64,000 bases of DNA from Phallusia mammillata (taxonomy: Eukaryota > Chordata > Ascidiacea > Phlebobranchia > Ascidiidae). The notes under the pieces were generated by a model. It was not told where the DNA came from. It saw nothing but the letters and a program-made list of their open reading frames with translations, and made no database searches. Made by a program: the position numbers and the translations under genes. Each line of letters begins with the position of its first letter. The stretch's first letter is position 1. The stretch spans positions 119,780 through 183,779 of the forward strand of contig QLIY01000038.1 of the NCBI GenBank assembly GCA_003260075.1, in the 5' to 3' direction. Shown one piece after another: positions 49,248-60,302 of this stretch.

Positions 49248-52200
49248 TTAAAAACTGACATTTGTTTGATTAGTTGTAGTGTTTCTATTTATACGCTTAG
49301 TGCGAACAACCGTGCTGATTTTTCCAAATCCCCTCTCCATCGTGGCAGAGTAAAGTATTGGGTTTAATACACTGTTAATAGGGAGTAGGACGATAGCGCT
49401 AATTGCGTATACCTCAGAAGGCAGCTGGACGCCAGCAAGGCTGATATAGGCTAGTACACATAAGGGAATCCAACAGCAAAAATCAGTTGCGATAAGGCGG
49501 GCAATTCGCTTTTGCATCGACACATTGCGTTTTTGGTTGTTCGACCTGACTTTTGTTTTGCCAACTCGGTACACGTAAACATAAGCAGCGGCGATGTAAA
49601 GAAAAAGAAGGAGATTAAAAGTCAACAAAAACGTCGAAAAATGCCAAGAATCATTACTGCGAGAGAAAAAGCGTGGCATGCAAACACTATTCTCAGAATA
49701 ATATCCAATCTGCGCCTTTATTGTGTATCGACCCTGAATGTATTTTAACACGTGATACCATGAATTTATCGTTATGTTTTCTCCAGTGGTTCGTTGCATG
49801 CGCGATGCCAATATTGTTAACGATTGTTTATCCACAATTTCGGACGCCGTGAAGAAATTAGGAAACCACACGCCCGATACAAAGTATCCTGAAGTGTAGT
49901 TGACAAGCGGAACAAGAGCTAGAAATAATGAAATTAACCACACAAACACCACCACCACAGTAAGCTTGACAATTTTGTGCTTAATGACAGCAAGGGGTTT
50001 TCGAAGAGTTGCGAGACGGAATGTGGTCAAAGCGGCCATAAACAAAATCGACGCTTCACTGGCAATCACAACCAAGCAACCGAGAGTCCTACATAAAGTC
50101 CCAAAACGCCACGGTTTGTCACGAATCCAGTATTCTCCGGAAAACTGGGCTGATTTTATCGCCAAAATCATTAGGTAAACGCCCATGATGAAATCGGACA
50201 AAGCAAGGTTTAACACAAGGATGTGGTTTACACGCATAAAAGACGAAATGGAGTTTATTTTAAGGAGCTTTTTCATCGTGGTCACCATAACGATCCCGTT
50301 TCCCAGACATGCCAGAATGCCCATCAGCCAGATCAAGACGCGCAAAAAGGGATTTGCAATCATTTCCAGGAGCGAAGAGAAAAGACCGGTCTCATCGCTG
50401 CCGTCACTGCAGTCTGTAATGCCGTTGAAGCGTAAAGAAACGTCCACTGACAAAGGGATTCCGTTCAAGCAGTAGAATCGGTTCGGACACTTTGACGGCG
50501 CTTCGTCCATGTTGTTTTTGCAATCAATCAGACCATCGCACATCTGTCTGACGTCAATAGTAGAACCGTCTCCGCAGTCTCTTCGTTTTGGGCAGTAGCG
50601 TTCATCAAAACCCTGAGGACATGTGCTTGTGTTCAAATACTTCCAAGCTTCGTCTTGGACTCCATCACAGTACCTGTCACCGATTTGATAAAAAGTCCAA
50701 CAACTGTCGTTGCAAAATAACGGTAGGTCTGGGCATCCTACGCACTCGTCCGACATGTCTCTGCATTCCGGTCTTTTATCACATCTTGTCGCCACCGCTG
50801 TCCCGTATTTGGTTTCACAAGTCACTGATGTGCGCGTTGTAGTATTGACGCCCGACGAAGAGCAAAATGCCTCGTCAATGCCATCCATGCATTCCGGTAT
50901 TCCATTGCAGAGGACAGTCTTGGGTTTGACGCAGTCTGTCAGGTTGGCACATGGCATAAGGTTTGTTTGGCAATCAGACGTGAAATTTCCAAACACGGAG
51001 TTGCAGACAATTTGATCATTACATGAACACTCGTCCGACAGATCGGGACAGTCCACAATACCGTCGCAAACCTGGCGACGCGAAATCATAAGGCCATCTT
51101 GTAAACATTGAAAACAACTCGTACCAACGCCGGAAAAACACAAATCTGACCCGTCCTTGCAATGCTGTATGTCGTCGTAGAGGTTGGATTGAGGAAGGAC
51201 GCACGGTAAGACAGCAAAAGTGCCGACACATTTAAATCCAAGGGTGTTCGGTTGATTTTCGTCGCTGCCGTCTTTGCAATCCATTTTGCGATCACAAAAA
51301 GCTGACAATGGTATAAATTCACCACTTTGACATTGAAAAGGAATCGTACAGCTCGTTTGCGCTACGCCACAATCATTAATACAAGCCCACACGCCGGTCT
51401 GGTTGTTTCTGTCTATTACAACAAAAGTACATGTCGAATTTCGTTGTCTTGCAAGTTGCTCGTAGTTTTTGAACGTATGGGCGGTTTGCAATGATTCACA
51501 TCTGGCGGTTTTGATTGTTGGCGTGTATTCGGTTACTACGCACGGTTCATCGCTACCATCAAAACAGTCCCTCGTCCCATCTACAAGTATTTTCTTGTCA
51601 ACACAGGGACTATTGCAAGAATTGGGTTCTGTGATGCAGCTGCACCTTGGTCCTGCACACGGACAACCAAACTCGTCACTCGAGTCCCCACAGTCGTTAA
51701 CACCGTCGCATACGTGCTGTCTTTTCACCCATATCTTCTTACACCCATATCCTCTGTCGTTTGAACAGTTACAAATAAATGCGTTAGGATCAATGGTGCA
51801 GTTAAGTTCGTCTTCCCATCCACCGCAATCGTTATCGCCGTCACAGAACCATTTGTTGAAAATACACTTGTCTAAACCAGGACAAGGTACATGTCCAGAA
51901 ATGCACTGGCATTGTGGGAGTTCATCAGGGTATGGACAACCTGTCACTCCATTACACATTTCGTTTTTAGGAATACATCCCCCATTGCAAGTTTTCTCGC
52001 CATAAGGGCAGGGACAATTTATTTCGTCGCTTAGGTCAAGGCAATCATCAAAGTTGTCACATTCATACTTCCTTTTGATACAGGCAGGGGTGTCCACGCA
52101 CGAACGGTTGCGTCCACATGCGCATTCAAACTCGCTGGTTGTGCAGTTACAATTTATTTCGTCGCTCCAATCATAGCAATCGTCAAACAAGTCGCACTGG

Positions 52201-55200
52201 TAACCCGCACTTACGCAACCGTATTTATCAAAGAAACTGGATAGATTCGAAACGGAATACCAATTGCATGTGAACTTATCCACGGGACAGGTGCAATTTA
52301 TTTCATCAGCACCATCGTCGCAGCTAACGAGGCCATCGCAAATACCATCAACTGGCATACACCTTGTACCCGGCTGGCATTGGGACCCTGAACAAGGGCA
52401 ATCCATTTGACCTCTAGGACACGTGCAGTTTTCATCGCTACCGTCGCCACAGTCGTTTACCCCGTTGCAGACTTGTGATGGTTGTATGCATCCAAACGCA
52501 AGGGTACAGGTAATATTACCAGGTTGGTAGCAAGGGCACTGAATCGTATTTGCAGGGCAACTCTGGCATGTTTGTTCGTCCGACCAATCGTCACAGTCGT
52601 TTTGACCGTCGCAGAAGAATGTATTTTTAATGCATTTCAAAGAAAGGACACCTGGGCATTGCAACTGTCCTAACGGGCACAAACAATTAAGTTCATCTGT
52701 TCCATGCCTACAATCAGGTTTCCGGTCACAGAAGTAGTCGATAGGAATTTGAGGTGGCTTTGCTCGGCAGTTCGTGTCCCCTTTCAAACACGGACAATCA
52801 AACGGTACACCACACCCCATTTCGTCACTACCGTCAAAACAGTCGTTATTGCCATCGCACAATTTTCCTTTGGAAAAGCATCCAGCACCCCCCACACAAC
52901 GCTCTGATGGAAATTTGCAGCCGCACTGAAACTGTTCTGGAGCACAGGCGGAGCAATACAGTTCGTCGCTTTCGTCACGACAGTCAGCCACTCCATCACA
53001 CACCCAGTTTCGAGGGATGCATTGAGCAAGAGCCGAGTAGCTGGTAGACCCTCCCTGGTGACGTACAGGATTGTTGTCGAAGGGACATCCGCATTGATAC
53101 CCCGAACCGCAGATGCCGTTTTGACACACGTCTGCAAAGATCAATATCGTTTGGTAACTTCGTGTGTAAGTGATTTAGTACTTTTATAATTTAGACCAGA
53201 GGTGTGCAATCTTGGGCCCGCACAGATGCTTGGATTTTAAATGTAATGGAAAACGAGTCCAATTTTTATACATTTTGAGCAGATTAATGCGTCCGGTGCT
53301 TTTTTTCTGCCACCTGACAATAATGCAGCGAGAATCAAATGCCAATTTTGTTTGTTAACTCAGTATAGGCATATTTGGTATGCAACAAAGTATATAATCA
53401 CCTTGTGTAATATGAAGGTGCGGCCCGCGATCTAATCATGGTAATTCTATTTGGCCCCACATGCAGTGACAAAGGTTGCACACCCCTGCTTTAGACGTTT
53501 AACTTGGTGTTAAAAACAAACTTCCATTTTTGGACATCGACTTTTTGGCGGATGCAACAACAATACGTAATAAATTATATCCAAAACAAAATTAAAAAAG
53601 TCGCGTGAAGATACGTTATAAATAAACTAATATTTGGCACGGCCATGCATCCGCCAAAATGGGCTCTCCAGTGTCGGTGGTAGTTGCCAATATGGTCATG
53701 GAGTCGGTGGAACAACGCGCTCTCCAAACGTTTACCACACCACCACGATTCTGGCAAAGATATGTGGATGACGTATTCTGCATCATCAATATTAGCCAGG
53801 TTTAAGCGTTTCTAGATCACTTAAACAACGTGTAACAAGGAATCGCATTTACCATGGAATTGCAAACTAACAACCGGCTTCCCTTTCTGGATGTGGAGGT
53901 ATTACAGGCAACAGACGGGAGACTTTCCACGCAAGTGTACCACAAACCAACGAGCACCAGGCGCTACTTGCATTTCACGTCTCACCATCCTCTACACCAG
54001 GGCTACTCAAACTTTCTTGCTCTGCGACCCCATTTTAAAACAGAAATTTGTACGCGACCCCTTGATGGGTATAGTTCAGGCGTGCATGCACAGCCTTTTC
54101 GCTATGACGGCCGCATCACAGATCTTTATTTCCCCAGCGGCCGCTTATTGCCTGCTTGCTTGTGTTTTAAAATTACTCATCTAAAGAAATACTTATATAT
54201 TATATACCATCTAATGGCTCCTAAAAAGCCTAAATTAATATCTAAATTGATACACAAATTGCCAGTCTTAGCTTTTATGACGTCATAATCTACATTGTGA
54301 CGCTTGTGGTATCTGCTTTTTCGCATTGTTTGCACACAATAGGCATACTAAAGTCTGGCGCATATGGCTACTAGGATGGTAACATTCTTTTGAGCACCAC
54401 AAAATGTGTTCAGAGCAGTTTGAAAATAAAAATATTTGACAAAAGAGGTTTTATTTACGTCACGGCCGCCAGTACATATATTCTAATAAACATGTCTCTG
54501 TACGGCCGCACAAACTCGTCTCTGTACGGCCGCAAGGTTGTGCACCCCTTGTATAGCTTCTACACGGGAATGATATGTAAACAATAAATATATGCCTTTT
54601 ATTATGACTGACATAATACCGCAAAATGTTTCGCGACCCCAAAATTTTATTCCGCGACCCCAAATGGGGTCGCGACCCACAGTTTGAGAAGCCCTGCTCT
54701 ACACCACAAGAGAGCTGTGGTGAAAGCGCTAACAGATCAGGCCCGAAGGTTGACCACAGAACCCGGAATGCTCCAAACCGAATTACGAAGGGTACACCAG
54801 GCCCTGCGGTTAAATGGCTACCCGAACTGGATTCTCCGTGACCGAAAAACCACGGGTGGAAAAAGATTCAGTCCAAAGAGCGTACTTTTGTTACCTTGCC
54901 ATACATTCCCAAGTTAACAGACATAATCCGTCGCATGTTAATCGACTTTGGGGTCTCAGTAGGGATTAAACCAGTCAACACCCTACGTCAGATGCTGTCG
55001 TACCCCAAAGACCCCATTGATACAAACGCGGCAAGGGGTGTGGTGTACGCAATCCCACGTCGACAGTGCAAGGAGATTTACATTGGCGAAACGGGAAGAT
55101 CTCTGAATACGCGCCGTAAAGAACATGAAAGGGATGTAGCCAAGAAAGATGCTAAAAAATCGGCATTATCACAACATGCTACTGTCCTCGGTCACACCAT

Positions 55201-56818
55201 AAACTTCTCAGCTGCCCAGGTGTTAGCGAGAGAAACCGATTTTCACAAGCGAGGTATCCTGGATTCGCGGAACATACATTCCCACACCAACACGATGAAC
55301 GTTAAAACGGACGTTCTAATGCCGATAACTTATCGGTCGCTTTTGCATCATTGAGCCAGGTGTTATCACTCGACCATTGGTGCGCACTGCGTTTTTTCTA
55401 TCGCCCTTTTTTGTGTGGGTGTTTCGCCCACTTTTCGCTTTATAATAACATGTGTTTGCAATGCCCTGATGAAGGTGTTTCGTATGGGACATCGAAACGA
55501 TGGCATATTAAAATAAAATAAAACTGCCGGAAGAGCTAAAAATTTTGTTGAAACTAATATTTGGTCTACCAAGTTTTCTCATTGCTTATGCATCGCGTCA
55601 ATCATACGGTAGTTAAAATGAGGAAATACTTTATTATTGAATTAACGTTACCTTGGCATTTGTAGCAACGGATACCAGATGTCACTGGATCAGAAGTAAA
55701 GCTGTTTGTTGGCGAGCACCAAGCGAAAGTTGTATTTTCTTCTTTACAAGATGCGTAATACTGGCCCTTGTAGGAAAATGGAAATCGGCATGTTGAAGTC
55801 GAGTTGGTGCACCATCGAGCTGTCAGATCAAAGGAAATTAGTTTACAACGGTTTCGCTCTATACATAAATACTTGAAGTTTGGGATAAATCCATCACTTT
55901 AATTAGTCTAATACACCTATCCACTACGAAACACATGTTTTTTTTGCTAAAATGCAAATTTTTATGATCTAACCACGGTCTAAACAAATTTATATTATTG
56001 CTCTTTAGGGATTGGGTTGTTAAGGGAAACGTGAGTGCAATATTTTGCGACAGCACTAATGCATGACGAAGGGAAAAAATGAACCATTGTAATCGCTTTG
56101 AGAACCAGTTAAGGATGGTCAGGAACGAGAATTTAAAATGAGGAAGACTGTGTAAAGTTTTGGTTAATAGAAACCATATGACTTGCGGAGAGAATACTAA
56201 TTCTTATTTAAATGCTTACATACAAACTAGCGCACTACGCTTGCAGATAAATTTGCACTGTGTAATTTATGTTTGCAATTTTTGTTCGGAAAATTGACTT
56301 ATTTCTCTACTCAACACATTAACCTTTTTTCCGGCTTGTTGTATAGTACAGTGTATACCAGGGGTGGGCAACCTGCGGCCCGCGGGCCGCATGCGGCCCT
56401 TCATTAAAGCTCTTGCGGCCCGCAGAGACGCTTGGATTTCAAAAGTGCTGGCAAACGAGTCCAATTATTACATATTTTTGAGCTGATTAATGCGCCTGAT
56501 GCTAGTTTTCTGCGATCTGGCAAAATGTGGCTAGAATCAAATACGAATTATACTTGTAGTTAAGCATATTTGGTAAGAAACAAAGCAAAATCACTTTGTG
56601 TGATGCACATGTGCGGCCCTCGATCCAATTTTGACATTTATAATTGGCCCTACAGTAACAAAGGTTGCCCACCCCTGGTGTATACCCATACACACAAGAA
56701 ATCGCGTACGTGTCTGCCAATACACATTAGAGGTAATAACCAGTTGCAGCTTACCTGTTACTGTTACTGTACAGCAATAAACCAGCAATAAAACCGCATA
56801 ACAGCATAACTTCTCCAT
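49248..56818 (-). CDS. Rhodopsin-class GPCR with FN2-like and ~18 LDLR class A modules (1371 aa)
   Basis: Three coding exons in transcript order: 56755-56818 (signal peptide [16 protein letters not shown]), 55652-55819, and the very long 49248-53131. Phases 1-1 join perfectly (4116 nt). The second exon encodes a fibronectin type II-like module ([15 protein letters not shown], then AWCSPTN and a final CYKC). The third encodes about 18 LDLR class A-like repeats, residues ~78-1000, with acidic CDGxxDCxDxSDE cores such as [16 protein letters not shown] and [16 protein letters not shown], then seven membrane helices (TM1 ~1003-1025; TM2 [16 protein letters not shown]7 [10 protein letters not shown] ~1332) and a short basic tail. 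TM2 and the TM3 region resemble LGR/relaxin receptors and molluscan GRL101, but no leucine-rich repeats are present. The DRY position reads TFRL. Ligand unknown; LDLa modules bind Ca2+ and often proteins or lipoproteins. A minus-strand AATAAA lies at 49050-49045. Introns hold hAT and Penelope-like insertions. Upstream non-coding exons are possible. Confidence 0.9.
53197..53488. mobile_element. hAT-type element, 292 bp, in receptor intron (same family as 56359)
   Basis: Ends CAGAGGTGTGCAATCTT and AAGGTTGCACACCCCTG are flanked by atttagac/ctttagac (one mismatch). The interior shares gcttggattt, aaacgagtccaat and ttaatgcg with the element at 56359. Confidence 0.88.
53998..54696. mobile_element. 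hAT-type element, 699 bp, inserted into the Penelope-like element
   Basis: Ends CAGGGCTACTCAAACTTTCT and AGTTTGAGAAGCCCTG are flanked by the perfect duplication ctctacac (53990-53997 and 54697-54704). It splits the reverse-transcriptase domain. Same family as 34451-34953. The interior ends contain gcgaccc repeats. Confidence 0.93.
55463..55530 (+). ncRNA. Possible hammerhead-type ribozyme relic and tail of the Penelope-like element
   Basis: ctgatga at 55466-55472 and cgaaac at 55493-55498 enclose a segment whose ends (gtgt, acat) can pair, followed by an aaaataaaataaaac tail. Penelope-like elements are known to carry hammerhead ribozymes with CUGAUGA...GAAA cores. I cannot confirm stems I and III here, so this is only a resemblance. 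Confidence 0.3.
56359..56677. mobile_element. hAT-type element, 319 bp, in first receptor intron
   Basis: Ends CAGGGGTGGGCAACCTGCGG and AGGTTGCCCACCCCTG are flanked by the perfect duplication gtgtatac (56351-56358 and 56678-56685). The left end is rich in gcggccc motifs. Related to 53197-53488. Confidence 0.93.
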
Positions 56819-59800
56819 CGGCTTGCACTCTGTTTGCTCCAAGTAAACTTTTCGATGTAACGTTCCTGTCGTGCAACCAAGAAGTTCCTGGAACGACAAA
56901 ATACCCTGCTCATTTGTGTTCAGCTGGGCGTTAAACCTCAAAAGCTGGTCCGGAGAATTTTTATCTCGACCTTATTGTTAGTCTAGCGTGCGAACTATTT
57001 TTGTTGTCGACAGAAATCACTAGACTAGCGCCTTGTCATTGTGTTGCCCATCTTTACACGGTGATAAACTACCAATTTTATTTACAACGTTTAAGTCAAT
57101 GGAAAAAGGTGTTTTCAATAATAAGTTGCTATTGACGCCATACAAAACAATTTTACAACTTTAGGTCGTAAGCAATGTTATATATGCCATTCTACACCGC
57201 GCGAAAAAAAGCAAAGCAAGTAACTTAAATAGCCACAAATCATTTAAACTTTCAATCAGCTAAAAAATCAACTTACCAATTATTGTCGTCTTCTTGTTAG
57301 GGTAATTTTCTTCGTTAGGTTACTGCCTCAGATTTTCATGTAGTAAGTAGATGTGTGTTATCCGGTCATATAGGCAATTTGATTTATGCAAGGCGCCAAC
57401 AAATTAGCAGATAAGCTTGATTACCAACTCCGGATGAAAGCGTAATTTATTATAGGCACCCTTACAATACGCAATAAGGATGTGTACGTAGTGTACCAAC
57501 AATGAAGATTTCTTAGTAACAAAAGATGAGCAAGTCATGAAATCATTTATGGTATAAATTAATACCAAATCGTTACCTGTGTCGTAACTAGAAAGTTTGT
57601 GCCATTTTAAAAACTCTAAGTATGTTTTTGTGATTCAATTTAATTGCACGTGACGTGGTGTATACGAATTGCTGCTCGTTTTGCAAGAATTGATGGAGTT
57701 CTAAATCCATCTTGTATAACTTGTATAATTATTTTTTACTCTAAATAAAGCAGCTATTGCTGTATAATTACTTTACAAAATGGCAATTACAGGTATACGT
57801 ACGTACTTAACGACCTAATCAAGACATTGGTCATATACATCTTCCTACACATTGTCTAACAGCTTTTTCATACTTCTTGGCGTGTTTCTATAGGTGCCTC
57901 GCGATCACATTAACTACTACGAAGCGCCCATATTTAATAATGTGCTGTAGTTATGACTCTATCTACATATATGCACAAAATATCTTCCCCATATGAATTC
58001 AAAATTTGAAAGTTGGTTCCGTTTATTCTGATTTAGAAGCTATTTAGGTGTTTATTGAGTACGATTTCAGTCTGAAAGCAACAGAAACTAAATGTTATCC
58101 TAAATCAGTGTTTCCCAAAGTCTGGAGCCCTGAAAAAATTCTTCCCGAGTCGATTGTAACTAAACTCTTGATTTTATTTCAACCATCAAATAAAGAACAG
58201 AAAAAAAGCGTAAACCTGCTTTAGCAAACAAATGGTCTATTCGTATGGCATCAAGGTAACTCAGCACGTGCAATAAACACAGACCTACTGTTTGTTTCAG
58301 GGAACCGAAACATACTTGACACGAATTCGGTGTTTTTTATACACCAGGAACTATTTTTAAAGTTTAAACTTGTTTGCACGACCTAATAGATACCTGCTTT
58401 TTTCTAAACACAGTTGTCGTACAGGGCGCTAAAGACTGCCTTGGATTAGAAATTTATGATGACGTGTCGCAAAAGCTGACATTGTTACACACAAGTTACT
58501 TACTGTGCGTTAAATGGAGTCACTTTTTAAATTCGAAAACATTGCCGCATTTTCAAGCTCTGTACTTCAATGCTAACTTAGTTGAAAAACCAATCTTTTC
58601 CCTGGACGAAAGTTGCACTAGCGTTGCAGAACGCTATTTATAGACCCTGTGTAGCTGCAGCTAAGATGAATATTTTCATACTGGGATCAGCCCTAAAGCG
58701 TCGATTCAGACCTGCGATCACGGCATACTTATCGATACTTTTATGCCTTTAATAGGCCTGGCGTACTGTGCAGCTGCAAGGTGTTTTACCGTGATGATCC
58801 AACCGCTTGTGCTAATTATTCGAATGATGGATAAACGGAAGAGACACTAATTTACAGTAAAACCGCAACTGAATAAATGAGATGGTCGGAGGGAGAATCA
58901 CACCATAAGCTTTGAATTAAACTGCAGGAACAAAATGGGAATGTCGCAGCGAAACGAAATAAATTGTGGGCAAGGAATGAAACTTTCGGTGTAAGTGGAA
59001 AGATATCTTGGTTGCAAAAAAGATTATTAAGACCATAGGAACGTAACACGGTCTTCTGGGCGGACAAATGGGACTGTGTGTAGGAAGCAATGAATACGAC
59101 GGTAGATTACGAAGGAAAATGGGCTAATGGTAAAAAAACATGACTGCCAAAACAAACAGAATACAATCGTAGATAAAGAATGCAATAGTCGCAATATAAT
59201 TCAGAGGCTGTATGTACGATATTGGAATGTGAAAACAGAAATGATGAGGCCTTGGAAACAAAATAAAATTTTAAACGGCAGGAGGCGGAATTTAACGATT
59301 TTTTGAGCCTGGTCGTTTTTTCTTGGCTTTGGTAAGTTTCATATTGGCATCATAATAAGCTTTTTCTCTAGCGGTTAACTGTGGCACAATGTAGTTGTCG
59401 GTTTAAGTGTTTTTTGTCAAAGCGCAAAAAGTCATCACAAACAAAAAGCTATAAAAATCCTAAAGATTAAGGAGTTTCATGATCCCTTATTCCCGTCCGT
59501 CAGTGAATCTTCTATCTATCTGCAATACTCGTTGCTTACACTTTTTTGTCGGCACCGCTTTCGTAATCAAGAAACGTCAATAGTTTTCTGACGAATGTAT
59601 TGACAAAGTATAGGTTACGTGCGAAACGTAAACAAAACCATGTGGCTGAAAAGCACATTATGAGCCGGCCTGTTGATCATTACAGAAGGGATGACTAGAA
59701 ATGTACAGGACACAGGTTTGCGAATAAAGCAAAATGTAAAACAACAAAAATACATTGCTTGTTCCATTATCGGGCTTTATTCAAATTTAGAAAATAAATA

Positions 59801-60302
59801 ATTGATTTCTCGTCTTTAAGAATCAGGAACAGCATTTAGAAAATGATGTTCACTTGACTTAATAAACGTTATTATGGTGTGATAATATTGGCCGGGGAAC
59901 AAGGAAATCTTTCAGAAGGTCTTATATAAGCTACAAGCAAAATTTTCAATACTTTCATATTTGTAAGATTTTGCAGGTTGGCTGTTGAACGTGCGATTTG
60001 TTTACGCGAACAATCAATTGACCAAAAGCCGGATAAACGAGACAAGAAAGTTCGCAGAGCCACTATTATAATTTGGTGATGCAGGCATTTACACTTGGCA
60101 AACCATTTGAGTCTGCTTAGAAGACACGAATACCTGTTTAAAGCCCTCCAGAAATTGGAAGCTGTTGCAGGTGTGTAGTCACAAATCATAAGATTTCGGG
60201 TTTCGTCTCACGAGATAAAGAAATTCAAATGAAACCAATAAGTTATGTTAACGTACTTAAAGTTTTTTTTTCGCGCAAATAAAACTTTTGAAAACTCTAC
60301 TT
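56819..60302. other. Gene-poor spacer between receptor and coiled-coil genes
   Basis: Presumably holds the receptor promoter near 56.9 kb and the 3' UTR of the coiled-coil gene near 60.2 kb. At 58105-58150 a one-ended hAT relic starts cagtgtttcccaaa. At 58650-58776 lies the second copy of the unnamed repeat also found at 32.4-33.2 kb. Frames of about 90-105 codons at 58374 and 59872 show no family features. Nothing else was recognised. Confidence 0.5.
58650..58776 (-). repeat. Unnamed repeat, uninterrupted copy
   Basis: Reverse complement of the repeat split at 32.4-33.2 kb, with ggcctggcgtactgtg, ctgcgatcacggcata and ctgggatcagccct in mirrored order. It shows gaatcgac once where the other copy has gcatagac duplicated around a hAT element. 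The outer agctgcag/cagctgc pieces may be its own ends. Confidence 0.65.

Larger units (their letters stand above)
53640..55530 (+). pseudogene. Penelope-like retroelement, degenerate, antisense in receptor intron
   Basis: On the plus strand a reverse-transcriptase end is readable: [17 protein letters not shown], then [11 protein letters not shown] (the YVDD active-site box) at about 53655-53800. An in-frame stop follows, then an open stretch from 53854 with [10 protein letters not shown]. After a hAT interruption the linker and a GIY-YIG-type endonuclease remnant follow, with [19 protein letters not shown] at about 55040-55110 and a frame open to 55354. Reverse transcriptase plus C-terminal GIY-YIG is the signature of Penelope-like elements. 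The 5' part is missing and the frame is broken in several places, so it is dead. It lies antisense to the receptor gene, between its second and third coding exons. Confidence 0.85.

Noticed and set aside
51469..52005. 178-codon plus-strand ORF
   Set aside because: Antisense shadow of the cysteine-rich LDLa coding exon; its Ser/His/Pro-rich composition is what complementing that repeat array yields.
58374..58643. 89-codon plus-strand ORF
   Set aside because: No recognisable domain or neighbouring exons, and it runs up to a repeat copy.
59872..60189. 105-codon minus-strand ORF just beyond the coiled-coil gene stop
   Set aside because: No family resemblance, no convincing splice sites, and it falls in the likely 3' UTR region.
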